Shown in pieces: positions 46,863 through 55,409 of a stretch of DNA of 64,000 nt (position 1 is its first letter; each line of letters starts with the position of its first letter). Made by a program: the position numbers and the translations under genes. The notes beneath the pieces are model-generated. The model was given only the letters and a program-made list of their open reading frames with translations. It searched no databases and was not told the DNA's origin. This DNA comes from Flavobacteriaceae bacterium (GTDB lineage: Bacteria > Bacteroidota > Bacteroidia > Flavobacteriales > Flavobacteriaceae), in assembly GCA_024643385.1 (NCBI GenBank), contig JAHEMZ010000004.1, positions 1 through 64,000 of the forward strand. Direction: 5' to 3'.

Positions 46863-47348
46863 CTACAAGTCTAATAGCATATGCACTCCACATGAATAAT
46901 GCCCCGTGTCCCCCATAGGACCATCGATGTAGGTAAAACCATATTTTTTATAGAGTTTTTGAGCAGCCTCCATATACGACATGGTCTCGAGATAACATTT
47001 TTCATATCCAAAGGAACGAGCACTTTTTAGGCAGATGTCGATCATTTCAGTCCCTAATCCACGCCCTCTGGCTTCCGGTAGAAAGTACATTTTCTGAAGT
47101 TCACAGACATTGCCTTCATAATTGTCCAAATGAGCAATCCCTCCTCCTCCAATTAATTTTTCACCTTCTTCTAAAACAAAATAAACAGCCCCTTCTTTTT
47201 GATAGGTCTCGAACATACAATCCAGCGATGCATCTGCATAAGCCGTGCCCACTTTCGGCACCTTAAAGTCTTCTAATACACTTCGAATAATGGCAGCGAC
47301 CTTTGGGTTATCTCGAACAGTTATCGGGCGAATGATGGGAGCGCTCAT
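46863..47348 (-). CDS. GNAT-family N-acetyltransferase
   Basis: 161 residues. Acetyl-CoA loop LPEARGRGLGTEMID lies near 90-104 (RGRGLG), and ETMSYMEAAQKLYKKYGFTY near 120 is the characteristic final helix. Substrate not known. First gene of a minus-strand operon with prmC and the LOG gene; only 29 bases separate its start from divergent ribD. Confidence 0.87.
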   Translation of the reverse strand: MSAPIIRPITVRDNPKVAAIIRSVLEDFKVPKVGTAYADASLDCMFETYQKEGAVYFVLEEGEKLIGGGGIAHLDNYEGNVCELQKMYFLPEARGRGLGTEMIDICLKSARSFGYEKCYLETMSYMEAAQKLYKKYGFTYIDGPMGDTGHYSCGVHMLLDL

Positions 47349-47365
47349 AAATGATTTTTTCCTCG

Positions 47366-47373
47366 TACTTTTG
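47366..47373 (+). promoter_or_regulatory. -7 box upstream of ribD
   Basis: TACTTTTG matches TAnnTTTG exactly and lies 4 bases before the GTG start of ribD. No TTG was found at the usual -33 spacing. Confidence 0.5.
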
Positions 47374-47377
47374 AGCT

Positions 47378-48424
47378 GTGAATATACACGAAAAATATAT
47401 GTTGCGCTGTATTCAATTAGCTAAAAATGGCTTAGGAAGTACCTATCCTAACCCTTTGGTGGGAAGCGTAATTGTCTGTGAAGATAAAATTATTGGAGAA
47501 GGTTGGCATCGTGCCGCCGGTGAACCACATGCCGAGGTAAATGCGATTGAACGTGTAAAAAACAAGGAATTGCTGAAGGACTCCGTACTTTATGTAAATC
47601 TGGAACCTTGTAGTCATTTTGGAAAAACGCCACCCTGTTCCGATCTAATTCTGGCAATGGAAATCCCGAAAGTGGTCATAGGTAGTACCGACCCTAATCC
47701 TAAAGTTGCGGGCCAAGGAATAGCAAAGTTAAGAGCCGGGGGATGTGAGGTAATTATTGACGTATTAAAAGAAAATTGTGACGATCTGAACAAACGATTT
47801 TTTACATTTCATGTTCACAAGCGTCCTTATATTATATTAAAATGGGCACAATCATTAGATGGATTTATAGCTCCCTCAGGGATGGAAAAAACAGGCCCGG
47901 TATGGATCACAAATTCGTATACCCGACAATACGTTCATAAGATGCGCACAGAGGAACAGGCCATTTTGGTGGGTACCAGGACGGCATTAAATGATAACCC
48001 TCAATTAACTGCCAGATCCTGGCATGGCAATCATCCGGTACGAATGGTCTTAGATCGAAGTTTAAATTTACCTTCCGACTTGGCGCTTTTTGACGACGCT
48101 GTTTCCACTATTGTCTTTACAGAGAAGGAGGAGATCACAAAAAATAACGTATCCTATATAAAAATTGATTTTGGACCCGATATAGCGAAACCAATTACAC
48201 AAAAAATGTATGAATTAAATATTCAAAGCCTTATTGTTGAAGGAGGGGCACAGACGCTAAAAAACTTTATAAGTCTTGATTTGTGGGATGAGGCCTTTGT
48301 ATTTGAAGGTTCCGTTTCATTCCACCAAGGACTAAAAGCTCCCCTACTTGAAGATAAATGGATGACCCCACATTTCTGCTTCGAAGACAAGTTGTTTCAC
48401 TTTAAAAATTCACCTCTTTGTTAG
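47378..48424 (+). CDS. ribD: Bifunctional riboflavin deaminase/reductase RibD
   Basis: 348 residues from GTG at 47378, giving MNIHEKYMLRCIQLA, the usual start; an ATG at 47399 would cut off the first helix. The deaminase part (1-145) has zinc ligands His51 (PHAEVNAI), Cys78 and Cys87 (EPCSHFGKTPPC). The reductase part (about 150-348) begins RPYIILKWAQSLDGFIA. It carries out the second and third steps of riboflavin synthesis. It overlaps the EamA gene by 7 bases. No FMN riboswitch fits in the 29-base leader region. Confidence 0.95.
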   Translation: MNIHEKYMLRCIQLAKNGLGSTYPNPLVGSVIVCEDKIIGEGWHRAAGEPHAEVNAIERVKNKELLKDSVLYVNLEPCSHFGKTPPCSDLILAMEIPKVVIGSTDPNPKVAGQGIAKLRAGGCEVIIDVLKENCDDLNKRFFTFHVHKRPYIILKWAQSLDGFIAPSGMEKTGPVWITNSYTRQYVHKMRTEEQAILVGTRTALNDNPQLTARSWHGNHPVRMVLDRSLNLPSDLALFDDAVSTIVFTEKEEITKNNVSYIKIDFGPDIAKPITQKMYELNIQSLIVEGGAQTLKNFISLDLWDEAFVFEGSVSFHQGLKAPLLEDKWMTPHFCFEDKLFHFKNSPLC

Positions 48425-49290
48425 CCTTAGCTCTCAGCATTTTTGCATCCACCCTTATCCTTATTGTGTTTAAGTTATTTGAACGATTCAAAATCAATAA
48501 CTTTCAAGCAATTGTCGTCAATTATTTTGCAGCAGGCATTTGTGGGATACTTATTCAAGGAGATTTTCAAAAATTGGCATTATGGACTCAATTTCCTTGG
48601 TTCTATTATTCCATCGCCTTGGGTAGTATATTCATCTCCATTTTCTTTCTAATGGCGATGACCACGCAGAAAAGTGGCCTCTCTGTGGTTTCTGTGGCCA
48701 CAAAGATGAGCGTGGTCATTCCTATCTTATTTGGGTTATTGTATTATAAGGAGCATTTAGGGGTTTTAAAAGGCATTGGAATTATCTTGGCCTTGGTAGC
48801 TGTTTATCTTTCTTCGATCAAAAATAGACAAGGTCTTCGAATAAAAAAACGCAATCTTATTTTTCCGGCCCTAGTATTCTTGGGCAGCGGTATCATTGAC
48901 ACAGGAATTAAATTTTTGGAAGAAGGGTTCGTTGCTGAAACCGATGTAGCTATTTTTTCTTCTACTCTTTTTCTATCCGCGGGAAGTATGGGGTTATTGA
49001 TCTTTGTTATCCAAAAGTTTAGAGGACGATTTCAATTTGAAGCGAAAAGTTTAGTGGGCGGACTTGCCTTAGGGATTCCCAACTTCTTCACTGTTTATTT
49101 TTTAGTCTTGGCGTTGCGAAGCGAAATTCTGGAAAGCTCAGGCATATTTGTGGTAAATAATATCGGAGTCGTAACTTGTTCCACTCTGGCAGGGATTCTT
49201 CTTTTTGAAGAAAAATTAATTCCGAAGAATTGGTTGGGAATTATTTTTGCCCTCGTGAGCATACTTCTTGTGGCCCTTTCAACCCAATGA
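48418..49290 (+). CDS. EamA-like drug/metabolite transporter
   Basis: 290 residues from a TTG start overlapping the ribD end by 7 bases. Ten hydrophobic segments in two halves are the EamA layout, with segments such as ALALSIFASTLILIVF (1), VVIPILFGLLYY and GIIFALVSILLVALS (last). It is an inner-membrane exporter or importer of unknown metabolite; position after ribD could suggest flavin-related export, but this is only context. The next gene starts within the stop (ATGA). Confidence 0.83.
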   Translation: MLALALSIFASTLILIVFKLFERFKINNFQAIVVNYFAAGICGILIQGDFQKLALWTQFPWFYYSIALGSIFISIFFLMAMTTQKSGLSVVSVATKMSVVIPILFGLLYYKEHLGVLKGIGIILALVAVYLSSIKNRQGLRIKKRNLIFPALVFLGSGIIDTGIKFLEEGFVAETDVAIFSSTLFLSAGSMGLLIFVIQKFRGRFQFEAKSLVGGLALGIPNFFTVYFLVLALRSEILESSGIFVVNNIGVVTCSTLAGILLFEEKLIPKNWLGIIFALVSILLVALSTQ

Positions 49291-49901
49291 TGGAAAATGA
49301 TACTTATAAAACTATAGCCGGTCCTTCTCCCGAGGTGCTTTATAAAGATCGGGGTAGTAAGTTCTTTGGCTATGCCTATCCAATCGTTTCTGAAGAGGAG
49401 GTTAAATTCCATCTGGAAAATCTTAAGAAAGTACATTTTAATGCCAGGCATTGGTGCTATGCATGGCAGTTAGGTGTCTACTATGAACATTACAGGGCCA
49501 ATGACGACGGTGAGCCTTCGAATAGTGCCGGAATGCCAATCTATGGCCAATTACAATCTTTTGAGGTGACACAATGCTTGGTGGTCGTAGTTCGCTACTT
49601 TGGCGGAACCAAGTTGGGTGTAGGCGGTTTGATGCAGGCTTATAAAACTGCGGCCCAAATGGCTTTAGCGGCTGCTGAAATGATTCAAAAAACTATAAAC
49701 GACACTTTCGTAGTTCACTTTGAGTATAGTGAGATGAATACGGTGATGCGGATCATTAAAGAGGAGAAGATCGAGATAGAGGACCAAACCTTGGAAATGA
49801 ATTGTGAGTTTAAGATCAACGTTCGAAAAAACGAATCGGAACGCATTTTTGAACTTTTCAGCAACACTTACAAGGTGAAAATTAAAAAATTTGAAGATTA
49901 G
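49287..49901 (+). CDS. YigZ/IMPACT-family protein
   Basis: 204 residues from ATG at 49287 (or 203 from ATG at 49290), overlapping the EamA stop; 19 codons upstream of this are open but lie inside the EamA gene. Family marks: KDRGSKFFGYAYPI near 20, RHWCYAWQLG near 55, DDGEPSNSAGMPIYGQL near 72 and RYFGGTKLGVGGLMQAY near 100. These are ribosome-associated or translation-related proteins (YigZ in bacteria, IMPACT in animals); the exact function is not known. It converges with the thioesterase gene with stop codons overlapping. Confidence 0.9.
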   Translation: MMENDTYKTIAGPSPEVLYKDRGSKFFGYAYPIVSEEEVKFHLENLKKVHFNARHWCYAWQLGVYYEHYRANDDGEPSNSAGMPIYGQLQSFEVTQCLVVVVRYFGGTKLGVGGLMQAYKTAAQMALAAAEMIQKTINDTFVVHFEYSEMNTVMRIIKEEKIEIEDQTLEMNCEFKINVRKNESERIFELFSNTYKVKIKKFED

Positions 49902-50296
49902 TCTGTTAATTTTTCAACTAAATAATCGGGGGCTCTTCTAATCTTTTGCGTGAGCATATCGACAAAAACAAGGGTCGTCTCGGCCGTGACAAGCAGCTCG
50001 TTTTTTTCGTTATAGATCTCGTAAACAAACTCAATTTTAGCTGTAGGAATTTTCTGTAATTTAGTGATTACGGTTATTACATCGTCGTAACGTGCAGGTA
50101 ATCTATATTTTATATGTAATTCCGTCACCGGAAGTTGAATGTTATTTTCTTCCATCCATCGATAAGAAAAGCCCAATTCCCTCAACCATTCGGTTCTTCC
50201 TTGCTCAAGGTACTGTGCGTAGTTACCATAGTACACAACTCCCATCTGATCGGTCTCTCCATATCGGACTCGAATTTTCGTACTCGTTTTTTTCAT
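49898..50296 (-). CDS. Acyl-CoA thioesterase (hotdog fold, YbgC-like)
   Basis: 132 residues, a single hotdog domain. The catalytic region reads VRYGETDQMGVVYYGNYAQY (about 9-28), where Asp (ETDQMG) is the likely nucleophile-activating residue. The protein hydrolyses acyl-CoA; substrate chain is unknown. It starts about 207 bases upstream of dnaA on the opposite strand. Its stop overlaps that of the yigZ-like gene by 3 bases. Confidence 0.88.
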   Translation of the reverse strand: MKKTSTKIRVRYGETDQMGVVYYGNYAQYLEQGRTEWLRELGFSYRWMEENNIQLPVTELHIKYRLPARYDDVITVITKLQKIPTAKIEFVYEIYNEKNELLVTAETTLVFVDMLTQKIRRAPDYLVEKLTD

Positions 50297-50503
50297 ATTT
50301 AGTTTGGTTGAAAAAGGATCTTTTTTTGTAGCTTTATCGAAGTTGAAGTATGTGAAAAAAAAATAACAAATTCAATACCCTTTAGGTTTTTTTTTTCATT
50401 TTTTTGTTCACATATTTGCAGTGTTAAGAAATTGTTAGGGAAGCATCTTTTTCCCTCCCCTCTTAACCGCAAAAATAACTAACTAAACCTCTAAAGAGTA
50501 ACT
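50297..50503. promoter_or_regulatory. dnaA upstream region with T-rich tracts and DnaA-box-like sites
   Basis: 207 bases without a gene. It holds long T runs near 50382-50405 and two 9-mers at 50351-50359 (TGTGAAAAA) and 50404-50412 (TTGTTCACA), each with 7 of 9 matches to a DnaA box in one orientation. It may contain the dnaA promoter with autoregulation. There are too few boxes for me to call it oriC. Confidence 0.3.
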
Positions 50504-51931
50504 ATGAGTAAAACTGCCGAATCGGTTTGGAGCAATTGTTTGTCGTTTATTGAAGATAACATATCGACGCAAGCTTACAAGACCTGGTTTGAACCCATTA
50601 AAGCAGCGAAGCTCAATGACAATGCGCTTAGTATTCAAGTTCCCAGTAAGTTTTTTTACGAATGGTTGGAAGAACACTATGTGAAACTGCTCAAAGTTGC
50701 CCTTACGCGTGAGTTAGGAACGAAAGCCAAATTGGTCTACATCATAAAAATGGAGAACACCTATGGCAATAAACAACCCTTTACGGAAAGGATCCCGAGT
50801 GCTAATAGAAGTCAGATGAAGGATCAAGAAGTAGATGTACCTATCAAAAATAAAAGCCCGGAACTAAAAAACCCATTTGTGATTCCCGGAATCAGGAATG
50901 TTAAGATCGAATCGCAGCTCAATCCTAATTATAGTTTCGACAATTTCTTAGAAGGTGAATCCAACCGTTTGGCGCGTTCAGCAGGCTATGCAGTGGCTAA
51001 TAAACCGGGAGGAACTTCCTTCAACCCGCTGTTGATCTTTGGTGGCGTAGGTTTAGGAAAAACACACTTGGGTCATGCCATTGGGGTTGAGATCAAGGAA
51101 AAATACCCGGAAAAGACGGTATTGTATATTTCCGCCGAAAAATTCACCCAACAGTATATTGAATCTGTAAAAAAGAATAACCGGAACGACTTCATTCACT
51201 TTTATCAGATCATAGATGTGCTCATTGTTGATGATATTCAGTTACTATCCGGTAAAGCCGGGACTCAGGATGTCTTCTTCCACATCTTTAACCATCTGCA
51301 TCAAAATGGGAAGCAGGTTATATTGACCAGTGACAAGGCACCGGTCGATATGATCGACATTGAACAACGTTTGCTGTCTCGTTTCAAATGGGGTCTTTCC
51401 GCAGAACTAAACCATCCTGATTACGATACCCGGGTTGCCATCATCAAAAACAAATTGTACCGAGATGGTGTTGAAATGCCGGATGAGATTGTTGAATTTC
51501 TCGCTAACAACATTAAAACCAATATCCGAGAATTGGAAGGTGCCATCATTTCATTAATTGCACATTCCTCTTTTAATAAACGGGAGATCACCATAGATCT
51601 CGCTAAAAAGATCGTAGACAACTACGTGAAACATACGAAAAGAGAAGTATCCATTGACTACATTCAAAAAGTAGTGAGTGAATATTTCCAAATGGATGTG
51701 GATACTCTGCAATCAAAAACAAGGAAACGACATATCGTACAAGCAAGACAATTAGCGATGTTCTTTGCTAAAAAATTCACCAAGGCTTCCTTGGCATCTA
51801 TCGGTTCACAAATTGGTCAGAGAGACCATGCCACCGTACTTCATGCGTGTAAAACTGTGGATAATCTGTCAAGTACAGACAAGCAGTTCCGAAAATATGT
51901 GGATGATCTCAATAAAAAATTAACCTTGTAA
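50504..51931 (+). CDS. dnaA: Chromosomal replication initiator DnaA
   Basis: 475 residues, full length. Domain I (1-85) binds partners; domain III starts near 140 with Walker A GGVGLGKTHLGHA (near 178) and Walker B VLIVDDIQLLSGK; domain IV binds DNA through QRDHATVLHACKTV near 447. It opens the origin for replication. The gene is flanked by a 207-base regulatory region upstream and a hairpin terminator downstream. The neighbours are not the dnaN/recF pair seen in other phyla. Confidence 0.98.
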   Translation: MSKTAESVWSNCLSFIEDNISTQAYKTWFEPIKAAKLNDNALSIQVPSKFFYEWLEEHYVKLLKVALTRELGTKAKLVYIIKMENTYGNKQPFTERIPSANRSQMKDQEVDVPIKNKSPELKNPFVIPGIRNVKIESQLNPNYSFDNFLEGESNRLARSAGYAVANKPGGTSFNPLLIFGGVGLGKTHLGHAIGVEIKEKYPEKTVLYISAEKFTQQYIESVKKNNRNDFIHFYQIIDVLIVDDIQLLSGKAGTQDVFFHIFNHLHQNGKQVILTSDKAPVDMIDIEQRLLSRFKWGLSAELNHPDYDTRVAIIKNKLYRDGVEMPDEIVEFLANNIKTNIRELEGAIISLIAHSSFNKREITIDLAKKIVDNYVKHTKREVSIDYIQKVVSEYFQMDVDTLQSKTRKRHIVQARQLAMFFAKKFTKASLASIGSQIGQRDHATVLHACKTVDNLSSTDKQFRKYVDDLNKKLTL

Positions 51932-51933
51932 TC

Positions 51934-51957
51934 AATCCCGCTATCGCGGGATTTTTT
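51934..51957 (+). terminator. Terminator of dnaA
   Basis: Stem AATCCCGC/GCGGGATT (51934-51941 with 51946-51953), loop TATC, then a T run. It begins 3 bases after the stop and precedes the phosphatase gene. Confidence 0.85.
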
Positions 51958-51968
51958 ATGTTAGTATC

Positions 51969-52424
51969 ATGAAGACAAAAGTATTAATGGTCTGCTTAGG
52001 AAATATCTGTAGATCGCCTTTAGCCGAAGGAATTTTAAAATCCAAAGTAGATACTGCCAAGGTTTTAGTTGAATCAGCCGGAACCGGAGGATGGCATGTG
52101 GGACAATTACCTGACATTCGAAGTATTGAGGTAGCCCGCAAGTTTGGTATTGATATCACCGATCAACGTGGCAGAAAATTCTCTGCTTACGATTTTGAAT
52201 CCTACGATCATATTTTTGTGATGGATAATGCAAATTACCGGGACGTGATCGAACTCGCCAATTCCGACAGTGAAAAACAAAAGGTACAGCTTTTGTTAGA
52301 CGAGATATTTCCGGGAGAGAATGTAGATGTGCCGGATCCCTATTATGGCGGAAATCATGGGTTTGAAAAAGTATTTCAAATGATCGAAGAGGCATGTGAA
52401 AAAATAGCTTCAAGATTATCATAG
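51969..52424 (+). CDS. Low-molecular-weight protein-tyrosine phosphatase
   Basis: 151 residues, usual length. The P-loop is CLGNICRS with catalytic Cys9 and Arg15, and the general acid Asp is in DPYYGG near residue 125. These enzymes remove phosphate from tyrosine of proteins, or arginine in some cases. It is cytosolic with no signal. It is transcribed after the dnaA terminator and may share a promoter with the next genes. Confidence 0.93.
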   Translation: MKTKVLMVCLGNICRSPLAEGILKSKVDTAKVLVESAGTGGWHVGQLPDIRSIEVARKFGIDITDQRGRKFSAYDFESYDHIFVMDNANYRDVIELANSDSEKQKVQLLLDEIFPGENVDVPDPYYGGNHGFEKVFQMIEEACEKIASRLS

Positions 52425-52460
52425 CCCTTAAGTGACTACTATTTTGTATTTTTAAAAAAA

Positions 52461-53834
52461 ATGAACATGAAAAAATTCTTTACCCTACTTTGTGCCCTGC
52501 TTGGTTTATCAACTTTTTCACAAAACATTTCGCTGGAAAGTGTGGCATCCGGTTTTAATCAACCGCTGAATATTCAAAACGCCGGAGATGACCGCTTATT
52601 TATCGTTGAAAAAGGCGGAAGAATAAAAATTATCAATTCCGATGGCACTGTCAATCCGGATAATTTCTTAGATCTTTCCGGACAGATCTCATCCGACAGT
52701 GAACGTGGATTGCTCGGACTGGCCTTTCACCCGGATTATAGCAACAACGGTTACTTTTATGTCTACTACTCTAAACCGAACGGGGATTCACAAATTTCGC
52801 GCTTCAGCGTAGATGCCGGAAATCCCGACCTGGCCGATCCCACAAGTGAATTATTATTATTCGATATTGAACAGCCTTTCTCTAATCATAATGGCGGTTG
52901 TATAGCATTCGGTCCGGAAGGATACTTATATATTGGCACCGGAGATGGAGGAAGTGCCGGAGATCCGGGAAACAGAGCACAAAACACGGCACTGCTTTTG
53001 GGAAAAATGCTTCGAATTGATGTGGATAATCCGGGTGCCGGAGCAAATTATGGCATCCCCGCCGACAATCCTTTTGCAGGTAGTTCTACCGATGCTGAAG
53101 AAATTTGGGCCTACGGACTTAGAAATCCATGGAAATTTAGTTTTGATGCTTCTACCGGTGATCTTTGGATCGCAGATGTGGGTCAGAACGCCATAGAAGA
53201 GATCAATAAAGTAGGCAGCACTGAAGCCGGACTGAATTATGGCTGGAGATGTTATGAAGGCTCAGAAGTATATAATAATACCGATTGCCCGGACCCCAGT
53301 GAATTAACTTTCCCTATTGCCGAATATCTTCACCCGATTGGTTTCTCCATTACCGGAGGTTATGTATATCGTGGATCCACCTACAGTAATATGGTAGGTT
53401 ATTACTTCTTTGCGGATTTCTCATCCGGTATCTTAGGAACCGTAGACAGCAATGGAGATTTGACCAATTTGGGGAATTTTGGCCAGAATTGGGCCTCTTT
53501 CGGAGAAGATGTGAACGGAGAATTATACCTGTCCGGATTTAATGGAGTGATCTATAAAATAGTTGGAGAAACCTTATCTAATAATGACTTTTCACTTTCT
53601 CCTATTAGCCTATATCCCAACCCCGCCAAAAATGAAATTTACATTGAAACCAATGGCAGTGTGATTGAAAAAATTGAGTTGTATAACCTGCAAGGTGCCC
53701 TCATGTTAAAAGGTTCTTTTGAAAGGAATACAGACGTTAAACTATCTACGCAAGGACTTTCAACAGGGGTTTACCTGATCAACATTTATACTTCAGAAGG
53801 AAATATTACCACAAAGAAATTAGTGGTAAATTAA
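52461..53834 (+). CDS. PQQ-dependent sugar dehydrogenase-like T9SS cargo
   Basis: 457 residues; the start could also be the ATG at 52467, which directly precedes KKFFTLL. A signal peptide (to about 19, ending STFSQ) is followed by a six-bladed propeller of the soluble glucose dehydrogenase/HHIP-like family: NAGDDRLFIVEKGGRIKII, ERGLLGLAFHPDY near 75, FSNHNGGCIAFGPEGYLYIGTGDGG near 133, and AYGLRNPWKFSFD near 215. The His/Arg residues that contact PQQ in known members seem present (HNGG, LRNP). The last 75 residues are a T9SS sorting domain (LYPNPAKNEIYI). Enzyme activity not proven. Confidence 0.87.
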   Translation: MNMKKFFTLLCALLGLSTFSQNISLESVASGFNQPLNIQNAGDDRLFIVEKGGRIKIINSDGTVNPDNFLDLSGQISSDSERGLLGLAFHPDYSNNGYFYVYYSKPNGDSQISRFSVDAGNPDLADPTSELLLFDIEQPFSNHNGGCIAFGPEGYLYIGTGDGGSAGDPGNRAQNTALLLGKMLRIDVDNPGAGANYGIPADNPFAGSSTDAEEIWAYGLRNPWKFSFDASTGDLWIADVGQNAIEEINKVGSTEAGLNYGWRCYEGSEVYNNTDCPDPSELTFPIAEYLHPIGFSITGGYVYRGSTYSNMVGYYFFADFSSGILGTVDSNGDLTNLGNFGQNWASFGEDVNGELYLSGFNGVIYKIVGETLSNNDFSLSPISLYPNPAKNEIYIETNGSVIEKIELYNLQGALMLKGSFERNTDVKLSTQGLSTGVYLINIYTSEGNITTKKLVVN

Positions 53835-53840
53835 GAACTT

Positions 53841-54554
53841 ATGGCACCCCAATTCGGTAAACTATACTTAATACCATGTCCGTTAGGTGATTCTCCTCCT
53901 TTAGAGGTGCTTCCCTTATCGGTTAAAAAAGCAGTGGAAGAAATTGACTATTATATCGTAGAACATGAGAAGAATGCCCGGCATTTCATTAAAAGCATAG
54001 TTCCCAAGAAGTCACAACCCGACCTACATCTTCAAACCATCAATAAATTCACGGATGAAGCTGAAATTCCGGCAATGTTAGATCCGTGTTTGGAAGGAAA
54101 GGATATGGGAATCATCAGTGATGCAGGATGCCCGGGGATTGCCGATCCCGGTGCTGCTATCGTCGAACAAGCCCATCTAAAAGGAATAAAGGTAGTTCCA
54201 TTAGTAGGACCTTCCTCCCTCCTGCTCGCTATGATGGCAAGTGGTTTTAACGGGCAAAATTTTGCTTTTAACGGATACTTGCCCATCGACAAAACTGAAC
54301 GCAAACAAGAGATCAAAAGATTGGAAAAATTATCAGAAATCCATCTTCAATCTCAACTTTTTATAGAGACCCCGTACCGTAATAATCAATTACTGGAAAG
54401 TTTGATTGAGAACCTAGATGCCCATACTCAAATTTGTGTGGCTTGTGACCTCACCTTATCCTCTGAATTTATTCGAACACAAGCGGCAAAAGACTGGAAA
54501 AAAACAAAGGTGGACCTTCATAAAAGACCCACCTTATTTATCATTCAAAGATGA
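53841..54554 (+). CDS. RsmI-like SAM-dependent methyltransferase
   Basis: 237 residues. The tetrapyrrole-methylase fold of RsmI is indicated by GKLYLIPCPLGD at the start, ISDAGCPGIADPGAAIV near 93 and PLVGPSSLLLAMMASGFNG near 115. RsmI 2'-O-methylates C1402 of 16S rRNA; Bacteroidota members are often labelled just SAM-dependent methyltransferase and this branch may differ. It starts 6 bases after the sugar-dehydrogenase-like gene. Confidence 0.85.
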   Translation: MAPQFGKLYLIPCPLGDSPPLEVLPLSVKKAVEEIDYYIVEHEKNARHFIKSIVPKKSQPDLHLQTINKFTDEAEIPAMLDPCLEGKDMGIISDAGCPGIADPGAAIVEQAHLKGIKVVPLVGPSSLLLAMMASGFNGQNFAFNGYLPIDKTERKQEIKRLEKLSEIHLQSQLFIETPYRNNQLLESLIENLDAHTQICVACDLTLSSEFIRTQAAKDWKKTKVDLHKRPTLFIIQR

Positions 54555-54564
54555 TCTATGTTTC

Positions 54565-55206
54565 TTACATTACAGTAGCTTTACGCTCTGCCTCCACAAA
54601 TGAGGTGTCATATCCTGAAAACTTCCTGAGGTAGTAACGCAATGAGGTGCCAAACGCGTCTTCAAAAGCAAATGTCCCACCACTTCTAAGGTATTTCTTC
54701 ACATTGCCGGCACCCGCTAAATGGGCCGCTGCCAAGATACCGGATTCGGTGATTTTCACGCCATTAATATAAGTTCCTACAAATCTTTTGATATCCTTTC
54801 TAAGAATCCACTTATTTCGTGCGGTGAAAGCATGAAAAGCATCTTCCTGCAGGCGTGTGTCATTCAAGAATTCTTGTGGATTAAAGATCCCTATTGCTTT
54901 CAAAGTGTTTCTATTGAATTGGTATTTGCCCAAATAACCCAAATCATTTACAATAGCATAGTTCCCTCTTGATTCGTTATAAGCCAAAGCTTCTTTAAAG
55001 GCGATGTAAGACTTCCCTAAAAAAACTTGATATTGGTCATTCCATTTTTCCATTCGAACTTGTTCCGCAGATGGAACATCGTAGCAAAAGATCTGGTCTT
55101 CCAGTTTATAAGCAGACAAATCTACCTTCCCACTAAAAGAAAACCCGGCAGCAGCTATCGCAACCACCAGCATAACAATTACAGTATGTGAAAATTTACG
55201 TTTCAT
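54565..55206 (-). CDS. Lysozyme-like / putative lytic transglycosylase
   Basis: 213 residues. The N-terminus (residues 9-25) is a membrane anchor or signal peptide. The region around Glu78 (EALAYNESRGNYAIVNDLGY) followed by GKYQFNRNTLKAIGI and ILAAAHLAGAGNVKKYL resembles the SLT/lysozyme fold, in which Glu is the catalytic acid. It would cleave peptidoglycan glycan strands in the periplasm. Similar proteins are common in flavobacteria. It converges with the RsmI-like gene with 10 bases between and lies 203 bases from mltG on the same strand. Confidence 0.7.
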   Translation of the reverse strand: MKRKFSHTVIVMLVVAIAAAGFSFSGKVDLSAYKLEDQIFCYDVPSAEQVRMEKWNDQYQVFLGKSYIAFKEALAYNESRGNYAIVNDLGYLGKYQFNRNTLKAIGIFNPQEFLNDTRLQEDAFHAFTARNKWILRKDIKRFVGTYINGVKITESGILAAAHLAGAGNVKKYLRSGGTFAFEDAFGTSLRYYLRKFSGYDTSFVEAERKATVM

Positions 55207-55409
55207 TTATTTCGATTTTTGATCAGCAGCGCTAAATCAAATTTCAGCCCGCAAAAGTACGAATTTTTTTACAAAATTGATTTTCAGCGTGTTAAAAAAT
55301 GTTAAACGACAAACGAAAACGTTTGAATTGGGGGAGTTCAGAAGTAGCGTTTTTAACCAAATCTTCTCAAAAAATGGTGAAATCGGGAATTTCGAAGAAA
55401 ATTACAGGG

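Noticed and set aside
47349-47377. Possible FMN riboswitch before ribD
   Set aside because: Only 29 bases separate the divergent start codons, too little for the RFN element.
50297-50503. Full chromosomal origin (oriC)
   Set aside because: Only two degenerate DnaA-box-like 9-mers and no clear AT-rich unwinding repeats.
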